Shown here: piece after piece, positions 1 to 6,195 of the stretch | Layout of the letters: each line of letters opens with the position of its first letter | Numbering within the stretch: the stretch's first letter is position 1 | Source of the DNA: a virus | Direction: 5' to 3' (one strand) | DNA length: 24,170 nucleotides | Virus record (IMG/VR): IMGVR_UViG_3300005519_000012 | Location: 1 to 24,170 of that record | Notes under the pieces: model-generated | Database searches by the model: none | Told to the model about the DNA's origin: nothing | The model's input: only the letters and a program-made list of their open reading frames with translations | Made by a program: the position numbers and the translations under genes

Positions 1-310
1 CTTCGAACTCAACCGCAGCCTGGAAGATGCACTGGTGCGCGGCGTGCCGCTGTATTTCACCACCGACGTCCAGCTTCATCTGCGGCTTGTTCGGATCGAT
101 TGACCCTTTCCCTGTTGCCAACCACCAAGCATCGACGCTCAGATACTGCGCGGCCATCAACAGATTGGCACCCTCAATCTTTTTTGTTTTTCCGGTCAGC
201 CAGTCGCTTACGGAAGGCGGCTTGACGCCGCAAGCCTTTGCGAGACCAGCCTGGGACAGACTTTGATCGCGATTAAGTGCGATTTGAAGTCGTTCTGAAA
301 GTGTTGTCAT
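1..310 (-). CDS. CI-like phage repressor, N-terminal part (cut by left edge)
   Basis: A leftward open frame starts with ATG at 310-308 and runs off the window edge; 103 residues are visible. Residues about 1-60 form a lambda-repressor-type helix-turn-helix, with SLSQAGLAKACGVKPPSVSDW as the core and the recognition helix around KPPSVSDW. The stretch after it (AAQYLSVDAWWLATG) is the usual continuation of CI/C2-like repressors before the linker. A C-terminal S24 self-cleaving peptidase domain would be expected to the left but is not in view. An AGGA ribosome site lies about 7 bases before the ATG, inside the first operator-like repeat, so repressor binding there could also control its own expression. 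The divergent Cro-like gene and phased operators support the role of lysogeny master repressor. Whether it is intact cannot be judged. Confidence 0.85.
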   Translation of the reverse strand, partial: MTTLSERLQIALNRDQSLSQAGLAKACGVKPPSVSDWLTGKTKKIEGANLLMAAQYLSVDAWWLATGKGSIDPNKPQMKLDVGGEIQRHAAHQCIFQAAVEFE

Positions 311-372
311 TAGGTAATCCTAACAGTTATTAAGTTAGGTATGCCTTGACAATCAATATAAGGAATGCCTAA
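310..372. promoter_or_regulatory. Three phased operator-like inverted repeats in the immunity region
   Basis: Three 14-base inverted repeats with half-site TTAGG and a 4-base centre are visible: TTAGGTAATCCTAA (310-323, perfect halves), TTAGGTATGCCTTG (335-348) and TAAGGAATGCCTAA (359-372). Their centres are 25 and 24 bases apart, so all face nearly the same side of the helix. This is the arrangement of a lambda-type three-site operator between divergent cI and cro genes. The leftmost site covers the repressor start codon and Shine-Dalgarno. The other two overlap the -35 and -10 of the rightward promoter. Binding by the CI-like and Cro-like proteins is inferred from position. Confidence 0.75.
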
Positions 373-375
373 CAT
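346..375 (+). promoter_or_regulatory. Candidate rightward early promoter (PR-like)
   Basis: A perfect -35 TTGACA at 346-351 is followed after 18 bases by TAACAT at 370-375, a moderate -10. The -35 overlaps the second operator repeat and the -10 overlaps the third, as expected for a repressor-controlled early promoter that transcribes the Cro-like gene starting at 404. A leftward promoter for the repressor should lie in the same interval, but no equally clear hexamers were found for it. Confidence 0.55.
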
Positions 376-403
376 TGGGTAACTTCTCAATCGAGGCTCT
401 TCC

Positions 404-604
404 ATGAATGAATTCGCAAACCAGGTGATTGATCGGCTGTTCGGCACAAATGCCGTGGCGAAGATCTTTGAGATCAAGCCCGCGTCCGTTTCGGAATGGC
501 GCGTCAACGGCATCCCCAAGGCTCGCCTTCAGTACCTGCGCCTCGCATACCCGGAAGCGTTCGAGGGTATCGAGGCTCCCGATCCCGACAAGGTGATGCC
601 ATGA
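404..604 (+). CDS. Cro-like HTH regulator
   Basis: A 66-residue protein with a short helix-turn-helix of the Cro / YdaS-like type: TNAVAKIFEIKPASVSEWR places the recognition helix at KPASVSEW, followed by NGIPKARLQYLRLAYPEAF, which is typical of Cro-like proteins. GAGG at 393-396 gives a Shine-Dalgarno 7 bases before the ATG. It is the first gene on the rightward strand, divergent from the CI-like repressor, with the three operators in between. It is therefore expected to repress repressor synthesis and turn down early transcription in the lytic cycle. The similar KP(P/A)SVS(D/E)W recognition helices of the two proteins are consistent with both reading the same operators. Confidence 0.85.
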   Translation: MNEFANQVIDRLFGTNAVAKIFEIKPASVSEWRVNGIPKARLQYLRLAYPEAFEGIEAPDPDKVMP

Positions 605-619
605 CCGCCGTGCGAAGGA

Positions 620-943
620 TTATTTCGGCGATAGCCGCATTTTCAAAGCGCGCCAAATACTTGATCCCGCGCCGACACCGGACGATTGGCCCGATAGGCA
701 TCCTTTCAGCTCTGCGGAGCGATCAGTCAGTGCAGCAACTGCGAGATCACTCTTATCCGAACCTAGCAAGCGCGCTTGAGCGGCGGCTAGATTCATATCG
801 AAATTCGCCTCAAAGCCATCTGGATCTGGATGCGTCCGAATTAGCGCCGCAAGGGCGCACTGCTGAGCCTCTATGAGACCGAACAACACATCAATTTGCC
901 ATTCGGCCGGCGGTTTCGCTGGTGGTTGGCTCTTCTTTTCCAT
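620..943 (-). CDS. Hypothetical protein, antisense gene between cro-like and cII-like
   Basis: A leftward frame of 107 residues begins with ATG at 943-941, preceded by AAAGGA at good spacing. The frame could be opened 29 codons earlier, but this internal ATG has the only good ribosome site. The N-terminus is Lys/Pro-rich (MEKKSQPPAKPPAEW), then a mostly helical Ala/Leu-rich body (ALAALIRTHPDPDGFEANFDM). No domain is recognised. The gene lies antisense to the rightward early transcript, so early lytic transcription would oppose it and expression in the lysogen is more likely. The competing rightward frame from 601 (ATGA-coupled to the Cro-like stop, 91 residues) is Arg-rich and lacks its own ribosome site, so I judge it the shadow. 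Confidence 0.6.
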   Translation of the reverse strand: MEKKSQPPAKPPAEWQIDVLFGLIEAQQCALAALIRTHPDPDGFEANFDMNLAAAQARLLGSDKSDLAVAALTDRSAELKGCLSGQSSGVGAGSSIWRALKMRLSPK

Positions 944-1011
944 GCGCGTTCCTTTCGTGACCGATATCGGCCGGTGTGAGAGCCCCGATTGTGGCATGGC
1001 CGTGAACGCGC
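944..1011. promoter_or_regulatory. Inverted repeat flanking a palindrome upstream of the cII-like gene
   Basis: GCGCGTTC at 944-951 and its exact complement GAACGCGC at 1004-1011 flank a spacer that contains the perfect 10-base palindrome CCGATATCGG at 961-970. The block fills the gap between the antisense gene start and the cII-like gene. It could be an operator, part of an RNA hairpin or an activator site. No clear promoter hexamers or direct repeats of the TTGC type bound by lambda CII were seen. Confidence 0.35.
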
Positions 1012-1039
1012 TCCCTTTCATCAAAAACAAGGTGCCTTC

Positions 1040-1360
1040 ATGAGCACAGACACAGTGTCACCCGGCACGCTGGAAAGCACCCGCAAGATCGCTGCACAGC
1101 TCGAGAGCGAGATATTGCGGCGCCTTGCGGAGGTGAAGCAGGCGCATGCAGCGGATTGCATGGGCGTGCACGCGAGCACCGTGAGCCGCCTCGTCTCGGA
1201 CAAGCTGCCGGAACTGACGCTGTTTCTGGCGGCAGTCGGGCTGCAGGTTGCGCCGGCCGACGCGCTGATGATCAGCCAGGACGAGCTGTACGCCATTGAG
1301 CAGATGGCCGCCAAGTACCTGGTCAGCAAAGTCGAGATGCGCAGGGGGATGGCCAAGTGA
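1040..1360 (+). CDS. CII-like transcriptional activator
   Basis: 106 residues from the ATG at 1040, with AAGGTG as ribosome site; an upstream in-frame ATG at 989 has no such site. The pattern follows the bacteriophage CII family. An N-terminal helix (LESEILRRLAEVKQAHAADC) is followed by a helix-turn-helix (MGVHASTVSRLVSDKLPEL) and a C-terminal helix (LYAIEQMAAKYLVSKVE) of the kind that forms the CII tetramer. Lambda CII has the same order and a similar length (97 residues). Third position after CI and Cro fits. The inferred role is to activate repressor and integration genes early in infection. A target promoter was not identified here. Confidence 0.75.
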   Translation: MSTDTVSPGTLESTRKIAAQLESEILRRLAEVKQAHAADCMGVHASTVSRLVSDKLPELTLFLAAVGLQVAPADALMISQDELYAIEQMAAKYLVSKVEMRRGMAK

Positions 1361-1692
1361 CACGCCCGCCAGTCCTGCGCGAGGCAATCCTCGCCGCCCT
1401 GAGAGAGCACGGGTCTCTGACGTCGAACGAGATTGCCCTTCATGTCTTCGGCGATCCGAAAGCCAATGCGCCGGGCGTCCGGAAGGCGATCTGGTTCATG
1501 GTCGACATCGGATTTATCACCTGCGACAAGTCGCACCCGCGCCGCCACGTGTATTCGCTGTCCGATGACGAACCGGTGCGCCGCACCGTGCGGCCGGCCG
1601 ACAAATTTAAGCTACCGACCAAATTGAAGCGCGCCGGCGCCATGAATCCTATGGCCTGGTCCATGCGTCATCTGCTGGGGGCGTCATGCTGA
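1357..1692 (+). CDS. Winged-helix DNA-binding protein
   Basis: 111 residues with a GTG start whose last bases overlap the preceding stop (GTGA at 1357-1360), so translation is probably coupled to the cII-like gene. Residues about 7-70 look like a winged helix: LREAILAALREHGSLTSNEIA, a recognition helix around NAPGVRKAIWFMVDIGFI, then a beta wing (HPRRHVYSL). The tail is basic and without recognised motif. It may be a phage early regulator or assist replication. The fold assignment is by pattern only. Confidence 0.65.
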   Translation: MTRPPVLREAILAALREHGSLTSNEIALHVFGDPKANAPGVRKAIWFMVDIGFITCDKSHPRRHVYSLSDDEPVRRTVRPADKFKLPTKLKRAGAMNPMAWSMRHLLGASC

Positions 1693-1772
1693 TTTTTTTT
1701 GCCCGGCTGCGTAGGACTCCGCTGTCATCCGCGTCGGTGCATTCCTGCGAGCGTGCGGGGCGTGCGCAATGA
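1686..1772 (+). CDS. Possible 28-residue coupled micro-ORF
   Basis: ATG at 1686, four bases after a GGGGG run that would serve as ribosome site, overlaps the end of the winged-helix gene. The frame ends with TGA at 1770-1772, overlapping the methyltransferase start (ATGA). It would bridge translation from the upstream gene to the methyltransferase, which has no good ribosome site of its own. The peptide (MLIFFARLRRTPL at its start) has no recognisable function. It could be only a coupling device or chance. Confidence 0.35.
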   Translation: MLIFFARLRRTPLSSASVHSCERAGRAQ

Positions 1773-2842
1773 CCGTGCAAATCCTCGTCGGTGACGCACT
1801 CGAGATCCTTCGGACTTTGCCGAGTGATTCGGTCAACTGCGTGGTGACGTCTCCCCCGTATTGGGGGCTGCGCGACTATGGCGTTGACGGCCAGCTCGGT
1901 CTTGAGCCGTCGCCGGCGGCGTTCATTGCGAATCTGGTCGCAGTGTTCGAAGAAGTGCGCCGCGTCCTGCGTCCCGATGGCACCTGCTGGGTGAACATGG
2001 GCGACAGCTATTCCCACGGCGGCGGGGGCTCTAAGGGTGATGCCCGTTGGCCGAAAGAGGCGGAACACGGAAATATCACGCCCCGCCACATGAAGGCGGC
2101 CAGCGGCATGAAACCAAAAGACCTGATGATGATGCCGCATCGGGTGGCCATAGCGATGCAAGACGCGGGCTGGTACGTGCGCCAGGACATCGTCTGGGCA
2201 AAGCCGAATCCCATGCCGGAAAGCGTGCGCGACCGCTGCACCAAGTCTCATGAATACATTTTCCTGCTCACCAAGTCTGAGCGGTATTTCTTCGATCAGG
2301 ATGGCATCTGCGAGCCGGTATCCCCGAATACTCATGCCCGCCTGTCTCAGGACGTCCAGAACCAGATCGGCAGCGAACGCGCCAACGGCGGCGCCAAGAC
2401 CAATGGCCCGATGAAGGCTGTAGGGCGCGGAGTGGGCTGGGGCCATGGTACAGACGCTGAGCAGCGCCAGCGCGGCCGCGTGCGCAAGCTGGCGGAAGCT
2501 GGCAGCGGCACCAAGAACAACGGCAGTTTCGACCAAGCCATGGCCATCATGCCGAGCGTGCGCAATAAGCGCAGCGTCTGGAGCATTGCCACGCAATCTT
2601 TCAAGGAAGCGCACTTCGCTACCTTCCCACTCGAGATCCCCACCATTTGCATAAAGGCAGGCTGTCCCGTTGGCGGTGTGGTGCTCGACCCATTTTTCGG
2701 CGCCGGCACCACCGGCCTGGCCGCAGACCGATTGCAGCGCGACTGCATCGGCATCGAACTCAACCCTGCCTATGCAGAGATGGCGCGCCAACGCATTCAA
2801 GGCGACGCCACGCTGCTGGCTGACGTACAGGTAGCTGCATGA
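1769..2842 (+). CDS. Orphan DNA methyltransferase, beta class (N6-adenine or N4-cytosine)
   Basis: 357 residues. The catalytic motif TSPPYWGLRDYG (about 27-38) comes first and the S-adenosylmethionine-binding motif DPFFGAGTTG (about 307-316) last, which is the beta-class order, with a variable target-recognition region between. The IELNPAYAEMARQRI stretch after motif I is typical. SPPY occurs in N4-cytosine enzymes but also in some adenine enzymes, so the modified base is not settled. No restriction endonuclease lies beside it, so it acts alone, probably to protect phage DNA from host restriction or to mark it. The start codon overlaps the micro-ORF stop, and the end overlaps the replication gene (ATGA at 2839-2842), placing it in the early operon. 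Confidence 0.9.
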   Translation: MTVQILVGDALEILRTLPSDSVNCVVTSPPYWGLRDYGVDGQLGLEPSPAAFIANLVAVFEEVRRVLRPDGTCWVNMGDSYSHGGGGSKGDARWPKEAEHGNITPRHMKAASGMKPKDLMMMPHRVAIAMQDAGWYVRQDIVWAKPNPMPESVRDRCTKSHEYIFLLTKSERYFFDQDGICEPVSPNTHARLSQDVQNQIGSERANGGAKTNGPMKAVGRGVGWGHGTDAEQRQRGRVRKLAEAGSGTKNNGSFDQAMAIMPSVRNKRSVWSIATQSFKEAHFATFPLEIPTICIKAGCPVGGVVLDPFFGAGTTGLAADRLQRDCIGIELNPAYAEMARQRIQGDATLLADVQVAA

Positions 2843-3981
2843 CCGAATTACCAACCCCATTGACTCCGGCCGACTGCGACCTCACGGGCTACCGCTTCAT
2901 GCCCCTGGATGTCGTGCGCCTGAAAGGCTCAGAGCTGGCCTCGAGCTATTCCCCGGAAGCATGTTGGGCTGCCATGTTGCTGTGGTGCGCATCCTGGCAG
3001 CAGATACCGGCAGGGTCAATTCCGGACAATGACGAGTGGATTGCGAAGCAGGCCGGCTACTCGGTGCGCGGAAAAATTGACCGTACTTGGAAGAATGTGC
3101 GCGCGGGTGCGATGCACGGTTGGGTGAAATGCTCCGATGGTCTGCTGTATCACCCAACGGTTTCCGAGAAAGCACTCGAGGGTTGGATTGGCAAGCTTGT
3201 GAGCCGTTTAGCCGGTGGTATCGGCAACTCCAAACGATGGGGTACCGAGTTCGACGCATCGACCGTGAAGGCCCAGATTATCGAGGCTTGCGCCCATTTG
3301 CAGTCCATCGCGCCGCAGTCCGAAATGCTCACCAAGAAGCAAATTATCGCCATCCTCGCGGGATCGCCCCCCGATAAAAATAACGTCGCCCCCCGATCAG
3401 ATATTCCGTCGCCCCCCGATGGAAAAAGTGTCGCCCCCCGACAGCTAGATTTATCGCCACCCGATCGCAATAGAGATGGAGATGGAGAAGGAGATATAAA
3501 AACAATAAAGACATCTCATACCTCCAGCTCAGTAAGCGATGCCCAGGCCAAGGACCGAGACGATTCGATTTTGCCGAAGAGCGCCGAAAAGCCGAAGCGG
3601 CATATCGCCATTGCGGTGCTGCTGCGCAACCTCGGCGTCAGGCCCATGACCGCCTCGCACCCGCTTGCCATCGAGTGGGGAGCGAACGAGAAGGTGACCG
3701 ACGCCTTGCTGACCGAGGCCATGGAAGACGCCCGTCGCTACAAGCCGACCGGTGACGTTTCGCCGAACTACCTCGCCCCGATCCTTGCCGACAAGCTCAA
3801 CCCGCCAGCGGCCAAGGTCGACAACGCGTGGAAGCGCACCGATGCCGGAATCGACGCCAAAGGCCGGGAGTTGGGCATGCAGCCGCGCCCGAAGGACAGC
3901 TACGCCGAATACCGCGCCAGGATCGAGGACGAGCTCCGCAAGCGCGCACAGCAGAAACCTGACCACGGGGAGGCTGCATGA
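2839..3981 (+). CDS. DUF1376-type phage replication initiator (O-like)
   Basis: 380 residues. Residues about 20-115 match the DUF1376 pattern: MPLDVVRLKGSELASSYSPE, then WAAMLLWCASWQQIPAGSIP, DDEW-like NDEWIAKQAGYS, and a W-x-V segment with a winged-helix look. The middle (about 174-230) is low complexity, rich in SPPD and VAPR and then Gly/Asp. The C-terminal part (about 245-335) is a helical domain ending with a charged tail. Lambda O and related initiators share this plan: N-terminal DNA-binding domain, flexible middle encoded by the origin iterons, and C-terminal domain for the helicase loader. Here too an iteron array lies inside the middle of the gene. No helicase or loader gene was recognised next to it, so a host DnaB/DnaC-type protein or an unrecognised neighbour would be recruited. 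Confidence 0.7.
   Translation: MTELPTPLTPADCDLTGYRFMPLDVVRLKGSELASSYSPEACWAAMLLWCASWQQIPAGSIPDNDEWIAKQAGYSVRGKIDRTWKNVRAGAMHGWVKCSDGLLYHPTVSEKALEGWIGKLVSRLAGGIGNSKRWGTEFDASTVKAQIIEACAHLQSIAPQSEMLTKKQIIAILAGSPPDKNNVAPRSDIPSPPDGKSVAPRQLDLSPPDRNRDGDGEGDIKTIKTSHTSSSVSDAQAKDRDDSILPKSAEKPKRHIAIAVLLRNLGVRPMTASHPLAIEWGANEKVTDALLTEAMEDARRYKPTGDVSPNYLAPILADKLNPPAAKVDNAWKRTDAGIDAKGRELGMQPRPKDSYAEYRARIEDELRKRAQQKPDHGEAA
3364..3530. repeat. Candidate phage replication origin: five iterons plus purine/AT-rich tract
   Basis: The 12-mer TCGCCCCCCGAT occurs at 3364, 3386 and 3409, as TCGCCCCCCGAC at 3431 and as TCGCCACCCGAT at 3454. Spacing is 22, 23, 22 and 23 bases, about two helical turns, with A/T-rich spacers. 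Immediately after come a purine-rich and then A/T-rich tract (about 3470-3530, including GATATAAAAACAATAAAG) that could unwind. Copies 1, 3 and 5 are read as SPPD and copies 2 and 4 as VAPR, because the spacing shifts the frame. The DNA word is therefore what is conserved, not one peptide. Position inside the initiator gene is as in lambda ori. Confidence 0.75.
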
Positions 3982-4421
3982 CCCACGACGTCGACACCGG
4001 CAAATGCGCGGCCTACGGCTGCCCGTGCGCCGGCACCTGCCGCAACAGCACCTCCGGAGGAACGCAGTGGGTCTGCGCCTTCCACATCGCCACCGACGCC
4101 GGCGACTGGCAGCGCGTGACGGCGGAGCTCAACCGCCTGAGCTGGCTGCTCGACGTCTGCAACGGAATTCGGCTGTACGCCGGCAGCGAGCGCTGGGAGA
4201 AGGTCTATCGCGCCATCCAGCGCGACATCGTCAGCCATCAGCGCAGTGACCTGCTGTTCGACGCTGCAACCGACAACACCGTCAACGCCTGGCTGACGCG
4301 CCTGGACACCGAGATCAGCCGTGCCGTCGGGCAGTTCCGTCAGGCCGAAATTCTCACCAGGCCGGCGCAGCCGCCTGACCCCCTGAAGCGGCTGCACCTG
4401 TCGGTGCCTGCCCGCGCTTAA
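3978..4421 (+). CDS. Hypothetical phage protein with Cys/His cluster
   Basis: 147 residues starting in an ATGA overlap with the replication gene. The N-terminus carries Cys10, Cys15, Cys17, Cys21, Cys33 and His36 in a pattern (C-x4-C-x-C-x3-C-x11-C-x2-H) that suggests a small metal-binding module. The rest (NRLSWLLDVCNGIRLYAG, then helices) is not recognised. Placement directly behind the replication protein makes a replication-accessory role possible, but nothing in the sequence proves it. Confidence 0.7.
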   Translation: MTHDVDTGKCAAYGCPCAGTCRNSTSGGTQWVCAFHIATDAGDWQRVTAELNRLSWLLDVCNGIRLYAGSERWEKVYRAIQRDIVSHQRSDLLFDAATDNTVNAWLTRLDTEISRAVGQFRQAEILTRPAQPPDPLKRLHLSVPARA

Positions 4422-4459
4422 CCAAACTTAACCGCAGCACCCACAACAGGAGAATTGCT

Positions 4460-4696
4460 TTGAAACATCAAAACATCCAGCAGCGCGTCATCACCGTCGT
4501 CGCCGAGCAGTTCAACCGCGAGCCGGAATCCGTGACGCCGGCGTCGAACTTTGCCGAGGACCTTGACGGCGATTCACTCGACCAGGTCGAACTGATCATG
4601 CAGATCGAGGACGAGTTCGAAATCGAGATCACCGACGAAGCCGCCGACAAGATCCGCACGGTGCAGCAGGCGATCGACTACATCGCGGCGCTGTAA
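4460..4696 (+). CDS. acpP: Acyl carrier protein
   Basis: 78 residues, full length for the family, starting with TTG at 4460 behind AGGAG (4448-4452). The phosphopantetheine attachment motif DGDSLDQVEL is present with Ser39. The acidic helix II and III residues match bacterial AcpP closely in pattern (EDEFEIEITDEAADKIRTV, then QQAIDYIAAL). The apo form would be charged by the host ACP synthase; no synthase, acyltransferase or ketosynthase lies in the window. It sits in the early operon between the Cys-cluster protein and small hypothetical genes, so it would be made early in infection. It may divert acyl groups, modify a phage product or bind a host enzyme; which of these is unknown. Confidence 0.92.
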   Translation: MKHQNIQQRVITVVAEQFNREPESVTPASNFAEDLDGDSLDQVELIMQIEDEFEIEITDEAADKIRTVQQAIDYIAAL

Positions 4697-4703
4697 CCAC
4701 GCC

Positions 4704-4922
4704 ATGAAAAGCGCCTGGGACCGCGTCAAGTTTCGCGTCAGCGCCTGGCACGACGTTGTGCCGGAGCCTGGCGACGAGCTGGTGACGCGCACCGGGCGCC
4801 GGTATCTGGTCCTGTCCGCCACCGCAAAGTCTGTGACCTGCCTGGTGCTGCCGGCGGAGTCTCAACCCGCTACCGGGAAAGTTTTCTGGTGGATGTGGGA
4901 CAGCAGGAATAGGGCGGCATGA
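4704..4922 (+). CDS. Small hypothetical early protein
   Basis: 72 residues, starting 8 bases after the acyl carrier protein stop. The body (VPEPGDELVTRTGRRYLVLS, then SVTCLVLPAE) looks like a small beta-barrel of SH3-like type, by hydrophobic alternation only. It ends in an ATGA overlap with the next gene at 4919-4922, so it belongs to the same translationally coupled string. No family recognised. Confidence 0.65.
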   Translation: MKSAWDRVKFRVSAWHDVVPEPGDELVTRTGRRYLVLSATAKSVTCLVLPAESQPATGKVFWWMWDSRNRAA

Positions 4923-5092
4923 AGCGCGGCGGCCGCTACGACCTGACCAAGCTTGCCGACTGCGTGCGGCTGGTCAGGTCCACAGCGCCGCGCAAGGACT
5001 TGGCGCAGGCAATGCTGGCGGTCATCGAGCGCACGCCAGGCGCACCGGGAAGAGACGCAGTTTTGACGAAAATGAAGGAACAGACCCCATGA
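4919..5092 (+). CDS. 57-residue hypothetical early protein
   Basis: A short frame linked by ATGA overlaps on both sides (4919-4922 and 5089-5092), which is the main evidence that it is a gene. The protein is basic and probably all-helical: KRGGRYDLTKLADCVRLVRS, then a central helix DLAQAMLAVIER and a Lys-containing tail. No domain recognised. A nucleic-acid-binding role is possible from its charge, but only a guess. Confidence 0.6.
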   Translation: MKRGGRYDLTKLADCVRLVRSTAPRKDLAQAMLAVIERTPGAPGRDAVLTKMKEQTP

Positions 5093-5598
5093 CACATAAC
5101 CTGACCCCATACCGCACCGGTTGCGTAGTCCAGGCCGGCCGCATCACCGACGTGTACCCGGAAGGTATGCGCAACACCAAGCTGGAAGTCCTGAACCTGC
5201 ACAGCAAGCTCGTGATCGTCGACGTCGGAGCCGACTGGTTTTATTTCAACCGCCCGGAAGCCGGCGGCTACTTCGTGGATTTCGGCGCAGGCCACACGGC
5301 ATTCATCGCGAAGTGCCACTTTGAACGCCTGTTCGGCGGGAAGCGTGAGGCAGAACGTGCGAGCGACGGGATTGCAACAATGCCGCCGCTGATGGTCTTC
5401 GACCCCAAGGACGGCATGCGCGAGGTCTACCCATCGGAAGCGCGCCAGTACCGTGAGTGGCATGGCAAGGTGGCCTGGCTGTACAACCCGTTCACCGGCG
5501 ACGCGCGCACGCCGCAAGACATCGGCACGGATCCGTTCGGGATGCTGATCGTGGCGCCGGCGAAGGACACCGCGCCGGCCGAAGGACTGCACGTATGA
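5089..5598 (+). CDS. Hypothetical early protein
   Basis: 169 residues, ATGA-coupled on both sides. Beta-rich N-terminal half (RTGCVVQAGRITDVYPEG, KLVIVDVGADWFYFNRPEAG) and a Pro-rich second half (ATMPPLMVFDPKDGMREVYP). No catalytic motif, signal peptide or membrane segment is seen. Unknown function; its place in the coupled string indicates early lytic expression. Confidence 0.65.
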   Translation: MTHNLTPYRTGCVVQAGRITDVYPEGMRNTKLEVLNLHSKLVIVDVGADWFYFNRPEAGGYFVDFGAGHTAFIAKCHFERLFGGKREAERASDGIATMPPLMVFDPKDGMREVYPSEARQYREWHGKVAWLYNPFTGDARTPQDIGTDPFGMLIVAPAKDTAPAEGLHV

Positions 5599-5807
5599 AC
5601 CGCCTTTTGAGCTGGGCAGAGATTTGTGCCACGCCAGAGTTTGAGCACCGCATCCGTGCCTTCAACATTGCAGTTGGCGCGGCCACCCAAGAATTCGAGC
5701 GTTCTGCGCCAGTGATGGCTGCGGCAACCCTCAACGGCGGCACGCTGATCTGCATCAGCTGCGGCGCCAAGACCAACGCGCGCGGCGTGCTGCCGTGCGG
5801 GCATTAA
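5595..5807 (+). CDS. Small hypothetical protein with C-terminal Cys cluster
   Basis: 70 residues from the ATG at 5595, chosen over an upstream in-frame ATG at 5457 because it gives the ATGA overlap seen throughout this operon. The C-terminus has LICISCGAKTNARGVLPCGH, a CxxC followed by C-x-H like half of a zinc ribbon. The last bases overlap the end of the convergent minus-strand gene. Function unknown. Confidence 0.6.
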   Translation: MNRLLSWAEICATPEFEHRIRAFNIAVGAATQEFERSAPVMAAATLNGGTLICISCGAKTNARGVLPCGH

Positions 5808-6061
5808 AGGGTGTCGCGATGCAGAGAGCGAAACGGATACCAGATGCCTTCCGACTCAGCCGTCTTCCCGAGGTAGCGCACGTACATCCCGTTGCACTCC
5901 ATGCACGCATAAGGGACTTCGTGTGGTTTCAGCCAACTCGGGTGCAAACGCGCGAACACCAGTTCGGATGCGTCGGCCGGATTGGGGTCGAACAAATCGG
6001 GAAGATCGATAGCCGCCGAGCAGGGGCGGAAGGTTTCGCAGAAGGAGCAGCTTTTAGACAT
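5804..6061 (-). CDS. Hypothetical zinc-ribbon-like protein on the opposite strand
   Basis: 85 residues starting with ATG at 6061-6059; a longer frame from 6121 is possible, but the residues it adds look like translated leader. The protein has two CxxC pairs, KSCSFCETF near the start and YACMECNGMY in the middle, which together suggest a zinc ribbon. The ribosome site is weak (GGAA about 9 bases before the ATG). It interrupts a rightward operon and converges with the preceding gene, a layout common for phage cargo genes with their own promoter. An imperfect inverted repeat TCCCGATC...GACCGGGA (6095-6116) lies in its leader and could be an operator. Confidence 0.6.
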   Translation of the reverse strand: MSKSCSFCETFRPCSAAIDLPDLFDPNPADASELVFARLHPSWLKPHEVPYACMECNGMYVRYLGKTAESEGIWYPFRSLHRDTL

Positions 6062-6195
6062 TTGGAGGTTCCATTTCTTGTTGTTGTTTGGAAATCCCGA
6101 TCTGAATCGACCGGGAAGCAACCACTGTACCTGACCACCTCACGATCGCGAAATTGTTTCTCCGCATACCGTCAACTGTCCATTGGAGTTTACCC

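Noticed and set aside
601-876. Rightward 91-codon frame coupled to the Cro-like stop by ATGA
   Set aside because: Arg/Ser-rich, no independent ribosome site, and it overlaps a better minus-strand gene. Kept as the alternative, not excluded.
1649-2860. Long leftward frame (403 codons) opposite the methyltransferase
   Set aside because: Low-complexity His/Arg/Ala-rich product with no ribosome site, exactly opposite a gene with clear catalytic motifs; a shadow caused by high GC3.
3364-3465. CRISPR-like array
   Set aside because: Units are only 12 bases with 10-11 base spacers inside a coding gene and there are no cas genes; iterons explain it better.
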